From Pseudobutyrivibrio ruminis (GTDB taxonomy: Bacteria > Bacillota > Clostridia > Lachnospirales > Lachnospiraceae): 64,000 nt of DNA. How positions within the stretch are numbered: the stretch's first letter is position 1; the number at the start of each line of letters is the position of its first letter. The stretch is taken from NCBI GenBank assembly GCA_015057305.1, contig SVES01000015.1, forward strand, positions 1 through 64,000, read 5' to 3'. A program made the translations under genes and the position numbers. Positions 16,769 through 25,719 of the stretch are shown here, piece after piece. Under the pieces are notes generated by a model. It was given only the letters and a program-made list of their open reading frames with translations, searched no databases and was not told the DNA's origin.

Positions 16769-17833
16769 CGTATCATAGTCGTAGGTTGTATAGAATTCCC
16801 GCTCGACAGAGATGTATTCCTGGTAGTTTTCCAGGGTGAGCTGATCGGTGCCAGCATAGAGCCAACCGAGGATTTGGGAGTTAATCCAGTCACCGTGGTG
16901 GCACTCATCACTATAGTTGTCCAAATCTGTGACCAGGTCGAATTCTGTGTTGAAGGAAAACAGGTGAATATTGTCACACTGTAGCATTAGTTCAATGGCA
17001 TATTCTTCCGCATCTATCCAGCGCTCAGCTGTGCCAAGCTCTGTCTGGGAGCCCCACCATGCTATTGAGTATGGTGTCAAATAATAGTAAAACTGCACAT
17101 CTGGATTAGCCTGAGCAAGCTCCACAACATTTTGAGTGATATTATCATGAACCAGTTGCTTTATCTCGTCCACAAAGGGCTGAATCTCCTCAGGCTCCTT
17201 GTACTCAGTTCTGTCACCAAGAACAGCCTGTGCGCCAAATTCTGTATCCGCATCATTCATCCAATTAGCATATTCATCAAAGCTGGTTATTCCTGCCTGT
17301 GTTCCGGCACTTGCATCCTCCAGCATTGGCAAACAAATACTAAAAAGGATTTCCTTGTTGAAGATATAATTCACATCATTAAAAGGATTATTATCATAAA
17401 GATAATCTGGATATGAACCTAAATCATCTCGGATTCTATCGGCTTCATCCATAAGATAGGCATAATCAAGAGGGCGAACCACCATCTTCAAATCAGGATT
17501 ATACTGAATTGCTGTGGCAATATTGTCATTCAGCTCCTTGTAAGTGCCTCCGGCAAATGGAACCTTGATGGAATTCACTCCAAATAGCTCGTCCAATTCG
17601 CTTGTCTTGAAATTTTCCGCCATAGAAGTTCCTATAATCATAGCATCATAATCGAAATGCTTTATGATACCATCATTTTGGCTTCGTTCGTTATTCAATT
17701 CATAGTACAAGCCCTCTAATGGCTTGTGATAATGAAAATAAGGGTCTACTGTCACAATCACCGCTGAAAGTGCTATCAGAATAGCTAAGCCCAGGGCAAT
17801 AGTGGTAATAACCCACTTCTTACTATTACTCAT
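16727..17833 (-). CDS. SGNH/DltD-like membrane-anchored protein, MBOAT partner
   Basis: A 368-aa protein with one N-terminal membrane helix (about 8-30) and an extracytoplasmic domain. The motif IIGTSMAENF (about 65-74) corresponds to the nucleophile block of SGNH/DltD-like proteins, followed by a VPFAGGT block. Proteins like this usually work with an MBOAT acyltransferase to O-acylate a surface glycan or teichoic acid. The MBOAT gene ends 16 bases upstream, which supports that pairing. The C-terminus (LNISSRD) is encoded inside a palindromic repeat, so the native end may have been altered. The target polymer is unknown. Confidence 0.72.
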   Translation of the reverse strand: MSNSKKWVITTIALGLAILIALSAVIVTVDPYFHYHKPLEGLYYELNNERSQNDGIIKHFDYDAMIIGTSMAENFKTSELDELFGVNSIKVPFAGGTYKELNDNIATAIQYNPDLKMVVRPLDYAYLMDEADRIRDDLGSYPDYLYDNNPFNDVNYIFNKEILFSICLPMLEDASAGTQAGITSFDEYANWMNDADTEFGAQAVLGDRTEYKEPEEIQPFVDEIKQLVHDNITQNVVELAQANPDVQFYYYLTPYSIAWWGSQTELGTAERWIDAEEYAIELMLQCDNIHLFSFNTEFDLVTDLDNYSDECHHGDWINSQILGWLYAGTDQLTLENYQEYISVEREFYTTYDYDTLITPTSLNISSRD

Positions 17834-17848
17834 TAAATTTCCTACTTA

Positions 17849-19372
17849 TTAAAAATTAAAATACAAAAATGTACTTATGCCGCTGAAGGACATGATGCTT
17901 GCCACAAGAAGTGCCACGGTCCACAGCATATTGCGCCAGTTTGGTTTGTAGGCAGCCATCAACTCATGAGAATTGCGAGAGCCAAGTACAATTACTAACG
18001 CTAAAAAATAATATATTCCTACATAAATGAATGGAAGGGAATGTGTTATAGCCGTACCATCCAGCAAGAACTTCAATGCTGGGGTCTGGAACGCATACAA
18101 AATGTTTACATCTATGTTTGTAAAATCGACATAGAGGATTTGCTTAATCAGCTCCACTCCATCCTGTATTGTATCAGCCCTAAAGAATGCTACTGAAAAG
18201 GCAAAGAAGCCCTGGGTTATCATCCATCCAAGAGCTGGATGCAAACCTTCAAATCTTTTTCTAAACATTCTTGTGATAATTACAAAAATTCCATTGAACA
18301 CAGACCAGGCAACGAATGTCCATGCTGCCCCATGCCAAAAGCCACTAAGCAAGAATACGATAAAAAGATTTACATAGGTTCTGATATTTCCCTTTCGATT
18401 TCCACCTAAAGGAATATACACATATCTGGTGAAAAATCTACTAAGTGTCATATGCCAGCGAGTCCAGAACTCTGTAATGGTCAAGGATTTGTATGGACTG
18501 TTAAAGTTCACTGGCAAGTCGATATTTAACATCTGCCCAAGGCCAATCGCCATATCACAGTAACCACTGAAATCAAAATATATTTGGAAACAGTAGCCTA
18601 TCAAAACCAAAATAGCATTTGTAGCCTTGAGAGAAGAAACATCATCAAAGCCCCAATTTACTGCCACTCCAAACACATCTGCAAGCAGCACCTTTTTGCC
18701 AAGACCCATTGCAAACATATAAAAGCCCTTGGCCATGTTGTCAAAATTCACAGTCTTTTTCTTTTCATCTAAAAGCTGTGGTATCAGTTCATCATGAGTG
18801 ACAATTGGACCTGCAATCAGCTGCGGAAAGAAGGTCACATAGCAGGCATAGGTAAGGAAATCATATGAGGGCACCTCACCTCTATAGGTGTCCACAATAA
18901 ATGAAATCTGCTGAAATGTAAAAAAGCTGATTCCAAGAGGAAGCACTATATGCATCAGCGGCCAATCAGTATGTGCAATAGAATTTACATTTTCAATAAA
19001 GAAATCCATGTACTTGAAGTAGAATATGATTCCCAAATTCACTATCACTCCAAATATCATTACTGGCTTGCACTGCTTTAGTCTGCCTACTCCATAAATA
19101 GGCACCTTGTCAAGCTCTGGGTTGATTGTCCCTGCCTCCAGCACTGCCATTGCCTGTAGTCTTTTCATCCACAAATAAAACAAATAGTTGATAATTGCAC
19201 TTGAAATGATTATTAGTAGATAGCTTGGATTAAAATATCCATAAAACCACAGAGACATCCCCAGCAAAAATCCGTGTCCCAGCCTATATTTCTTTGTTTT
19301 ATTCAGCAAAAAATATCCAAATATGCAAATTGGTAAAAATACAAATATGAATATATATGAATTAAATAACAT
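17849..19372 (-). CDS. MBOAT family O-acyltransferase (AlgI/DltB type)
   Basis: A 507-aa protein with 10-12 membrane helices that transfers acyl groups, often acetyl, across the membrane. Family marks are the start LFNSYIFIFVFLP, the segment YFDFSGYCDMAIGLG and the catalytic histidine in LSGFWHGAAWTF (about 330-345). Length is typical of the AlgI/PatA group. It forms an operon with the SGNH-like protein downstream. The most likely substrate is a cell-surface polysaccharide, but which one is not shown. Confidence 0.9.
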   Translation of the reverse strand: MLFNSYIFIFVFLPICIFGYFLLNKTKKYRLGHGFLLGMSLWFYGYFNPSYLLIIISSAIINYLFYLWMKRLQAMAVLEAGTINPELDKVPIYGVGRLKQCKPVMIFGVIVNLGIIFYFKYMDFFIENVNSIAHTDWPLMHIVLPLGISFFTFQQISFIVDTYRGEVPSYDFLTYACYVTFFPQLIAGPIVTHDELIPQLLDEKKKTVNFDNMAKGFYMFAMGLGKKVLLADVFGVAVNWGFDDVSSLKATNAILVLIGYCFQIYFDFSGYCDMAIGLGQMLNIDLPVNFNSPYKSLTITEFWTRWHMTLSRFFTRYVYIPLGGNRKGNIRTYVNLFIVFLLSGFWHGAAWTFVAWSVFNGIFVIITRMFRKRFEGLHPALGWMITQGFFAFSVAFFRADTIQDGVELIKQILYVDFTNIDVNILYAFQTPALKFLLDGTAITHSLPFIYVGIYYFLALVIVLGSRNSHELMAAYKPNWRNMLWTVALLVASIMSFSGISTFLYFNF

Positions 19373-19388
19373 ATAAACCTCAAATAAT

Positions 19389-20666
19389 TTATTTTAATGC
19401 CTGAGCTATATCAGCCACTAAATCTTCGCTGTCCTCTAGACCGCAGGATACGCGGATGAGACCTGCTGGTATTCCAGCTGCTTCTAGTTGCTCATCAGAC
19501 ATCTGACGATGTGTTGATGTAGCAGGGTTGAGGCAACAGCTACGAGCATCTGCAACATGTGTCTCAATAGCAATAAGCTTCAGCTTCTTCATAAATGACT
19601 CAGCTGCTGCACGTCCGCCCTCTAATTCAAATGAAACTACACCACAGCCACCATTTGGAAGATACTTCTGGGCGATTTCATAATATTCATCACCAGGTAA
19701 GCCTGGGTATGTAACCTTTTTAACCTGAGGCTGCTCACTTAAGAATTTTGCCACAGCAAGTCCGTTTTCTACGTGGCGAGGCATGCGCACGTGAAGTGAT
19801 TCCAAGCCCAGATTCAAAATAAATGCATTTTGTGGTGACTGGATACAGCCAAAGTCACGCATCAATTGAGATGTACATTTTGTGATAAATGCTCCCTCTT
19901 TGCCAAACTTTTCAGCATAAGTGATGCCATGATAGCTCTCATCAGGTGTGCAAAGTCCTGGGAATTTGTCAGCATGAGCCATCCAATCGAACTTACCAGA
20001 ATCAACTATGCAGCCTCCCACTGCAGCTCCATGGCCGTCCATGTATTTAGTAGTAGAATGAGTGACAATATCAGCTCCCCACTCAATCGGTCTACAATTA
20101 ACTGGTGTAGGGAATGTGTTATCAACAATAAGTGGTACTCCATGTGCATGAGCCACCTTGGCAAACTTTTCGATATCCAAAACAGTAAGCGCTGGGTTTG
20201 CGATAGTCTCTCCAAACATAGCCCTTGTATTTTCCTTAAATGCTGCATTTAATTCTTCTTCACTAGCTTTTGGAGAAACGAAGGTAACATCCACTCCCAT
20301 CTTTCTCATAGTTACATCAATCAAATTAAATGTGCCACCATAAATTGAAGAAGATGCTACAATATGGCTTCCACATTCACATATATTAAAAAGGGCAAAG
20401 AAATTGGCTGCCTGTCCTGATGATGTAAGCATAGCTGCTGTGCCCCCCTCAAGTGCTGCGATTTTTGCAGCTACATAGTCATTAGTAGGGTTCTGCAATC
20501 TTGTGTAAAAATAACCTGAAGCCTCCAAATCAAAGAGCTTGCCCATATCCTCGCTAGTGTCATACTTGAATGTTGTAGACTGCACTATTGGAATCTGCCT
20601 AGGCTCACCATTTCCTGGGGTGTATCCCTCCTGCACACACTTAGTACCAATTCCTTTATTGCTCAT
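19389..20666 (-). CDS. metY: O-acetylhomoserine sulfhydrylase (PLP-dependent)
   Basis: A 425-aa member of the Cys/Met metabolism PLP family. It makes homocysteine from O-acetylhomoserine and sulfide. The PLP-lysine sits in VTHSTTKYMDGHG, and other family blocks are ASSSIYGGTFNL and the C-terminal SCGLEDSEDL. Length fits MetY rather than the shorter cystathionine enzymes. The ATG at 20666 has AGGAGGT upstream; an upstream in-frame extension through the leader hairpin is unlikely to be translated. The leader holds a 9-bp hairpin. It is 17 bases from the MBOAT gene but functionally unrelated. Confidence 0.9.
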   Translation of the reverse strand: MSNKGIGTKCVQEGYTPGNGEPRQIPIVQSTTFKYDTSEDMGKLFDLEASGYFYTRLQNPTNDYVAAKIAALEGGTAAMLTSSGQAANFFALFNICECGSHIVASSSIYGGTFNLIDVTMRKMGVDVTFVSPKASEEELNAAFKENTRAMFGETIANPALTVLDIEKFAKVAHAHGVPLIVDNTFPTPVNCRPIEWGADIVTHSTTKYMDGHGAAVGGCIVDSGKFDWMAHADKFPGLCTPDESYHGITYAEKFGKEGAFITKCTSQLMRDFGCIQSPQNAFILNLGLESLHVRMPRHVENGLAVAKFLSEQPQVKKVTYPGLPGDEYYEIAQKYLPNGGCGVVSFELEGGRAAAESFMKKLKLIAIETHVADARSCCLNPATSTHRQMSDEQLEAAGIPAGLIRVSCGLEDSEDLVADIAQALK

Positions 20667-20684
20667 ATTTACCTCCTGATGCCT

Positions 20685-20719
20685 ACGAAATGCCACCCTA
20701 GGTTTACGAAGCATTTCGT
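20685..20719 (-). promoter_or_regulatory. Leader hairpin upstream of metY
   Basis: Perfect 9-bp arms ACGAAATGC and GCATTTCGT with a 17-base loop, ending about 10 bases before the AGGAGGT of metY. It is separate from the terminator of the preceding gene. It could be a second terminator, an attenuator or an RBS-proximal control stem. No known methionine riboswitch motif is visible. Confidence 0.45.
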
Positions 20720-20737
20720 GTTTTTACATATAAAATA

Positions 20738-20769
20738 GGAGCATATACGGAATTATCCGCATACACTCC
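20738..20769 (-). terminator. Intrinsic terminator of the superoxide dismutase gene
   Basis: On the minus strand GGAG and TATGCGGA pair imperfectly with TCCG/ATA/CTCC around a TAAT loop, followed by TATTTTAT. Confidence 0.7.
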
Positions 20770-20810
20770 TTACAATTTACCACATTAAAGGACTAATTAA
20801 AATAGAAATT

Positions 20811-21428
20811 CTAGCCCACTATTTCGTCGTAGCGTGCGCTTACCTTTGACCAGTCAAGGATTTCCCAGAAGGCTTTGATATAGTCTGGGCGAAGATTTTT
20901 GTATTTAAGGTAATAAGCATGCTCCCAAACATCTAGTGCAATAAGTGGAATTAATCCTTTGCCCTCAGAAATTGGATTGTCCTGATTCAAAGAGGTAGAA
21001 ACAGTCAATGCACCTGATTTATCGCAAGATAGCCATGCCCAGCCTGAGCCAAACTGTCCTGCTGCCAGGGTAGACATACGGTCTTTTAAAGCATCTAGGC
21101 TGCCAAAGGTGGAATCGATTGCCTCTGCAAGCTTTCCTACTGGAGCCTTTGCTGGAGTAGGCGAAAACATCTCAAAGTAAAGATTGTGATTGTAGTATCC
21201 ACCGCCTTGATTCTTTAACCCTTTCTTCAAGCTTTCATCTGAAATCTTGTCAAGATTTGCAAGAATCTCTTCCGCTGAAAGATTTGCTACGCCTGCCTTT
21301 TCGGCTAATTCATTAAAGTTTTTGGTATAGGTGGCATGATGCTTACCGTGATGAGTCTCCACAGTTTCCTTATCGATGTAAGGCTCTAAAGCATTTGTCT
21401 CATATGGCAATTTTATCTGTTCAAACAT
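20811..21428 (-). CDS. sodA: Superoxide dismutase (Fe/Mn family)
   Basis: A 205-aa cytosolic enzyme that converts superoxide to peroxide and oxygen. Metal ligands are visible: H near the start in THHGKHHATY, the middle His in GGGYYNHNLYF, and DVWEHAYY near the C-terminus with D and H. The GSGWAWL block is also present. Iron versus manganese use cannot be decided here. A strong GGAGGG RBS precedes the ATG. The leader contains an imperfect hairpin with TTCGCTGA and TCAGCGGAA arms. With rubrerythrin at 51.6 kb it indicates oxygen defence in an anaerobe. Confidence 0.94.
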   Translation of the reverse strand: MFEQIKLPYETNALEPYIDKETVETHHGKHHATYTKNFNELAEKAGVANLSAEEILANLDKISDESLKKGLKNQGGGYYNHNLYFEMFSPTPAKAPVGKLAEAIDSTFGSLDALKDRMSTLAAGQFGSGWAWLSCDKSGALTVSTSLNQDNPISEGKGLIPLIALDVWEHAYYLKYKNLRPDYIKAFWEILDWSKVSARYDEIVG

Positions 21429-21500
21429 GTAAAACCCTCCTTTTCATTAAGCTTCCGCTGACAACCATTCCCCATATCAGCGAAATATATTTATACCTTC

Positions 21501-21896
21501 TTATACTTCCTCTTCAAAATCAAATTCATGGAAGAGGAATTTTCTACAAGCCAGCAGTACTCCTATTGCCACAATGCTGATAAGTGCATTTATCGAATCC
21601 ACATGTCCCACCACAAGACCACGGGCAATAGCAAATATTAACACTTCCACCACAGTATTCATAGAATGTCTAATAAGCATTCTAATAAATTCTATGATAA
21701 TTATGATAGAAAATGCTGTATTCATTAGCTGGTCAATGTATACCTCAAATGTGCCACTAAAATTTACAGCTGTGAGCACCAGCTTACCAACTCCATATAC
21801 AACTCCCACCAGCAGCACCACCGCTATTATTTTTTCCAAAAATACTGGCAGGTGTATTATAATGTCGTGCCATTTTTCTCTTCTGTTTTTATCCAT
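21501..21896 (-). CDS. PsiE-like small membrane protein
   Basis: A 131-aa protein with four membrane helices and charged loops (EFIRMLIRHS and ACRKFLFHEF). Pattern and length match the PsiE (phosphate-starvation-inducible) family, whose biochemical role is unknown. RBS AGAGGAA precedes the ATG. The neighbour upstream belongs to the glycan cluster; no operon link is evident. Confidence 0.7.
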   Translation of the reverse strand: MDKNRREKWHDIIIHLPVFLEKIIAVVLLVGVVYGVGKLVLTAVNFSGTFEVYIDQLMNTAFSIIIIIEFIRMLIRHSMNTVVEVLIFAIARGLVVGHVDSINALISIVAIGVLLACRKFLFHEFDFEEEV

Positions 21897-22000
21897 ATTT
21901 TTCCTCTGTAAATTCCTACTAACTCACCTTAGTGGGGATTATAAATAGCCTTTGTGTAATTTTTAGATAAACGATGTAAAGCTTAGGTAAATTTTAATTA

Positions 22001-22618
22001 TTAATCTATCTTTGCAGCTGGCACTCCCACATATGTACCAGGCTTAATGATGTTTTTAACCACCACTGCTCCAGCACCGATAATGCAATCGGCACAGATT
22101 GACAAATTGTTGCTAACCACAGCGCCAATGCCAAGCCATGTATTATCCCCAATTGCTACAGTACCTGCAGTATGTGCCCCTACAGAAATATGCACATAAT
22201 CTCCGATAGTGTTGTCGTGATCTACTGATGAACTGGTGTTGATTATGCAACCACTGCCGATTTTTGTACCAGGATTAACTACCACCCCAGCCATCACTAC
22301 CGAGCCTAGACCGATACTGGCATCATAGGCAATAACTGCGCTTGGATGAATTAATGTGACGATATTGGCACCCTTTGCAATCAGTTTTTCCTGAACCTTG
22401 CGGCGGATTTTAGCATCTCCAATTCCCACGATAAAATCATATCCATCATTGATGAAGTTCTCCAAATCGGTGTCCTCATCAGCAACAGGATATTCCCCCA
22501 GCATATCAATGGTAGGATTTAAATCCACAAAAACGATATTATCGTATCCATTTTCCAAGGCGATTTCTGCAACCACCTTGCAATGTCCACTAGCCCCCAT
22601 AATAGCAATATTCTTCAC
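22001..22618 (-). CDS. NeuD/PglD-type sugar O/N-acetyltransferase
   Basis: A 205-aa acyltransferase. The N-terminal part (MKNIAIMGASGHCKVV) is the PglD/NeuD nucleotide-sugar-binding Rossmann-like domain, and residues about 90-205 form a left-handed beta-helix of hexapeptide repeats (VMAGVVVNPGTKIGSGCIIN). The catalytic histidine is likely in SSSVDHDNTIG. PglD enzymes acetylate the 4-amino group of UDP-4-amino sugars; NeuD acts on sialic acid. A PglF-like dehydratase and a DegT aminotransferase in the same cluster favour the PglD role. The start is a GTG after GGAGAG and overlaps the upstream stop by four bases (GTGA). Confidence 0.85.
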   Translation of the reverse strand: MKNIAIMGASGHCKVVAEIALENGYDNIVFVDLNPTIDMLGEYPVADEDTDLENFINDGYDFIVGIGDAKIRRKVQEKLIAKGANIVTLIHPSAVIAYDASIGLGSVVMAGVVVNPGTKIGSGCIINTSSSVDHDNTIGDYVHISVGAHTAGTVAIGDNTWLGIGAVVSNNLSICADCIIGAGAVVVKNIIKPGTYVGVPAAKID

Positions 22619-23577
22619 GACTCTCTCCTCTCTCCCTCACTGGTTATAATGCTGTCGATAACATATATCGGTCTGTTTTTCACTTCCGCAAAAATAATAG
22701 CCAAATACTCTGATATAAAACCAAGTATGATAAATAACACTCCAAACATAAAGCAAAGCAGTACAACTATTGTTGAATAGCCTGAAGGTGCATTTCCTAA
22801 GAAAAATTGCACTATGGAATATATGATAAGAATAAATGCAAAAGCGAGGGATGTCATGCCAGCATAGATTCCCATCTTAAGTGGAGCATCTGAAAAATTG
22901 CAGATTGCATTAAGGGAAAGCTTTACAAGTGCTTTCAGGTTGTAATTGCTTTGTCCTGCAATTCTGGCACTGGCCTTAAACTTAAGTGTAGTCTTTTTAA
23001 ATCCCACGTTTTGTACATAGCCTCTTAAAAATCTTACCCTTTCACGGTAATCCTTTTTAAGTACAAGTGCCACTCTTCTGGAAATACCAAAGAAGTCTGA
23101 GGAATTATTCTCAAAGTTTGCCTTTGACATTTGGTTCATCACCTTGTAAAAGGCTGCTGATGTGATTTTCTTAAACAGACCTGCATCCTCGCGCTCTGTT
23201 CTAATCATGGATACCACGTCATATCCCTCATCAAACTTTGCAATGATTTCTGGGATAGATTCTGGTGGATGCTGCAAATCCGCATCCATGCATACAACTC
23301 CATCACCTGTAGACACATCAATTCCAGCAATCATAGCTGCCTCGTGTCCACGATTTGCTGCAAAATTAACTACAACAACCCTTTTGTTATTGCTGGCAAA
23401 GTCCCTTAAAATATCCAGACTGCCGTCTCGGCTACCGTCATTTACAAATATAAGCTCGTAATCCCAGCCTGTGTCACTGACTGTCTGCTCTAATATCTGG
23501 CTGGTATGAGCGTAGAACTGCTCCAGCCCCTGTTCTTCGTTATATACTGATACTACAATTGAAATCTTTTTTGCCAT
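22615..23577 (-). CDS. GtrB/DPM1-type polyprenyl-phosphate glycosyltransferase (GT2)
   Basis: A 320-aa enzyme. Residues about 1-225 are a GT2 domain (ISIVVSVYNEEQGL, FVNDGSRDGS, CMDADLQHPPE), and two membrane helices follow at about 232-255 and 265-290. This is the layout of GtrB and ArnC enzymes, which load a sugar on undecaprenyl phosphate. The acceptor and sugar are not shown. Partners in the window could be the GtrA proteins at 30.7 and 44.8 kb. It is translationally coupled to the acetyltransferase gene. Confidence 0.9.
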   Translation of the reverse strand: MAKKISIVVSVYNEEQGLEQFYAHTSQILEQTVSDTGWDYELIFVNDGSRDGSLDILRDFASNNKRVVVVNFAANRGHEAAMIAGIDVSTGDGVVCMDADLQHPPESIPEIIAKFDEGYDVVSMIRTEREDAGLFKKITSAAFYKVMNQMSKANFENNSSDFFGISRRVALVLKKDYRERVRFLRGYVQNVGFKKTTLKFKASARIAGQSNYNLKALVKLSLNAICNFSDAPLKMGIYAGMTSLAFAFILIIYSIVQFFLGNAPSGYSTIVVLLCFMFGVLFIILGFISEYLAIIFAEVKNRPIYVIDSIITSEGERRES

Positions 23578-23606
23578 TGTTGTTCCTTTTGTCTCATTAA
23601 ATAAAT

Positions 23607-23633
23607 TAAGCGCCAGGTAATTCCTGACGCTTA
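23607..23633 (-). terminator. Intrinsic terminator of the secreted DUF5722-like gene
   Basis: 11-bp arms TAAGCGTCAGG and CCTGGCGCTTA with one mismatch pair and a 5-base loop, followed by ATTTATTTAA on the minus strand. Confidence 0.8.
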
Positions 23634-23654
23634 TTATTATATCATATATTTGAT

Positions 23655-25253
23655 TTACCTTGGTGCTAAAATTGCGTTAAAGTCAACACCTGCAATAGCA
23701 CTTGCCTGAGCAATTATCTCTGGGCTTTCAGCATTCTGATAGAAGCTGTATGACATCTTGTTATGATTATTCACATCCATAAGGCCATTTGCAAGCCCCT
23801 GTGGCATTTCGATAACTGGCTCATCCTTCTCTCTAGAAAGGACAATTCCGTCAATGTACTGATTATTGTTTGTAACAAGTATTGCAAATACAATAGCTGC
23901 TGCCTGCTGATCTTCACCTGCCATTGATGTGTAGCCCTGCTCTGAAAGCTTCACTGTCCTAACAGCTCCTGATGGTGAAAGAAAATCTGGCTGACATAGG
24001 AAATCAGTAACCACATCAATATTGTAAACAGATACAAACTTTGTATTCTGATTTCGCTGAATCTTGTCTGTAGGTGCCCAAGCGGCTGTGTTTGTAAGTG
24101 GATAATCATATGCATGGAAAGCAAGCTTCCAATCGATATTTCCCTGAGTTCTGATGACATTATTAAATTCTGTTAAAAATGCCTTTGCTCCATAAGCACC
24201 ACCCTGATTGAAGCCCCACTGATGGTCTGTACATGTGTATACATATGCGTTAGCGTTCTCAGACTTGATTGCGTTGTAAAGAACACGGAATGCCTGAGCG
24301 TACTGAGCTGTATAAGCCTGCAAGCTACCTGCATTCATGTAGTTCCACTGTCTCCAAGCATTTACCTCATTACCAATGATGAAGTTATCAACATGAGCAT
24401 TCATGCCGAAATATGGAAAATAGCTCCATCTGGCTGCAAGGAATGAACCTACTGCTGCAAGCATATCTGCGCCGTCTGCATTAGTTGCATTAAGACCATA
24501 GTATGTGTGCTTGCCTAAGCCGTCATATGCAAGTGGATTAATAAACTCTCCAGCTGCATTTGCATCACAAACAAGTACAAGTGTTACCTGAACCCCCTGA
24601 GAATTTAATCTTCCGATTAGGTTATCATATGCTGAAATGTAGCCAGTGTTGAAATTGTATGTCTTTCCATTGTAGTTGTATGGTGTACCGCTACCATAAG
24701 AAATCTTAGAAAGCTCTAATGTAACTGTAGCCTGCTTAGCTCCAAGGACTGCAAGTGAACGCATACCCATATTTGCAGAGCTTACATCAGCCATAAGACC
24801 TTTCTTTCCATTTTCCACTCTGGCAGCTGTGCGACCTGCACAAGCCTCTGGATTTGTAATGTACATGCTGTTGGATACTGGTGTAAGAGCGCCGCCCTTT
24901 ACAACACATACAGTAAATTTTTTGTAAAGCATTGATGTAGCTGTTCCCTTTGCAAGTGGAACAGAAAATGTAGCTGCTGCTGATACAGCCTGCTGCGCAA
25001 CATCAGCCCCTGCTTGTGCTGTTTGGTACACATCTGATGCGACTAAGTGATAAAGTCCATCCTCAGATGCTGCTGTACCTGATGTAGATACAATTACATC
25101 ATTTCCCTGAATCAACACTCCGCCTATCATAACGCCAGCAGCTGCTGAGTTTGTTGTCTTAGCCTCTGCTACCATAGTAAAATCTGCTGAAAATGCAGTT
25201 AGTACGAAGGTTAGGGCAATTGCAATTGCTGCAATTCTCTTAAAAACTTTCAT
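23655..25253 (-). CDS. Secreted protein resembling DUF5722 (glycoside hydrolase-like)
   Basis: A 532-aa exported protein with a clear signal peptide (about 1-31, ending near VAEA). An N-terminal beta-rich part (about 40-145) is followed by a TIM-barrel-like domain with IIGNEVNAW, LAFHAYDYPL and LSEQGYTS. The conserved Asn-Glu and the later Glu recall the acid/base and nucleophile of clan GH-A hydrolases. I match it to DUF5722 from memory, so the name is tentative. A strong terminator and a spaced promoter region make it a separate unit. It could trim a surface or dietary glycan. Confidence 0.75.
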   Translation of the reverse strand: MKVFKRIAAIAIALTFVLTAFSADFTMVAEAKTTNSAAAGVMIGGVLIQGNDVIVSTSGTAASEDGLYHLVASDVYQTAQAGADVAQQAVSAAATFSVPLAKGTATSMLYKKFTVCVVKGGALTPVSNSMYITNPEACAGRTAARVENGKKGLMADVSSANMGMRSLAVLGAKQATVTLELSKISYGSGTPYNYNGKTYNFNTGYISAYDNLIGRLNSQGVQVTLVLVCDANAAGEFINPLAYDGLGKHTYYGLNATNADGADMLAAVGSFLAARWSYFPYFGMNAHVDNFIIGNEVNAWRQWNYMNAGSLQAYTAQYAQAFRVLYNAIKSENANAYVYTCTDHQWGFNQGGAYGAKAFLTEFNNVIRTQGNIDWKLAFHAYDYPLTNTAAWAPTDKIQRNQNTKFVSVYNIDVVTDFLCQPDFLSPSGAVRTVKLSEQGYTSMAGEDQQAAAIVFAILVTNNNQYIDGIVLSREKDEPVIEMPQGLANGLMDVNNHNKMSYSFYQNAESPEIIAQASAIAGVDFNAILAPR

Positions 25254-25341
25254 ATATCATAGCTCCTTAAAAAAATCTGGTGATTGAGTCGAGCATTATC
25301 ATAACATAAATCTGCGTAAAATGTGTGACTTTTCTAATGTT

Positions 25342-25369
25342 TTCCGTCAATTTTATCAAATTCCGTCAA
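25342..25369. promoter_or_regulatory. Direct repeat TTCCGTCAA upstream of the DUF5722-like gene
   Basis: TTCCGTCAA occurs at 25342-25350 and 25361-25369, start-to-start distance 19 bases, about 100 bases upstream of the gene. On the minus strand this reads TTGACGGAA twice, which resembles a -35 element, but no -10 box sits at the right distance. It may be an operator. Confidence 0.4.
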
Positions 25370-25377
25370 TATAGCCA

Positions 25378-25719
25378 CTAAGCTCCTAGTGCTGCCACTA
25401 CTATTCCGGCAATAATTACTAATAAGCCTAGGGCTTTTCTTTTGCTGATTTTCTCTCCCAAAAAAATCTTGCCTAAAACCGCTACCCATATGTAGCCTGT
25501 AGCCTCTAGGATTGGTCCTAGGGAAAGAGGCACGCCTCTGTAACCAAGTATAGCCAAAAGTGATGCTCCAAAGAAAAAGCCGTATGCCCCTATAACCATA
25601 GGGTTAAGATACTCTGCTAGCTTGCTTGGATACTCCTTTTCAGCTGCCTTCTTCAATACAATCTGAGATATGGAAGCAATAAGTGTTCCAGTCAACATAA
25701 TAAGTGCATACTTAATCAT
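25378..25719 (-). CDS. Half-size EamA/DMT membrane protein, second of a pair
   Basis: A 113-aa protein with four membrane helices and EamA features (ILEATGYIWVAVLGKIFLGEKISKRKALG). Half-size drug/metabolite-type proteins usually work in pairs; the ArnE/ArnF pair flips undecaprenyl-phosphate sugars. The ATG at 25719 has AGGAGG upstream and overlaps the stop of the preceding half-size gene by 8 bases. The glycan cluster context supports a lipid-linked sugar flippase. A small-molecule exporter is the alternative. Confidence 0.75.
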   Translation of the reverse strand: MIKYALIMLTGTLIASISQIVLKKAAEKEYPSKLAEYLNPMVIGAYGFFFGASLLAILGYRGVPLSLGPILEATGYIWVAVLGKIFLGEKISKRKALGLLVIIAGIVVAALGA

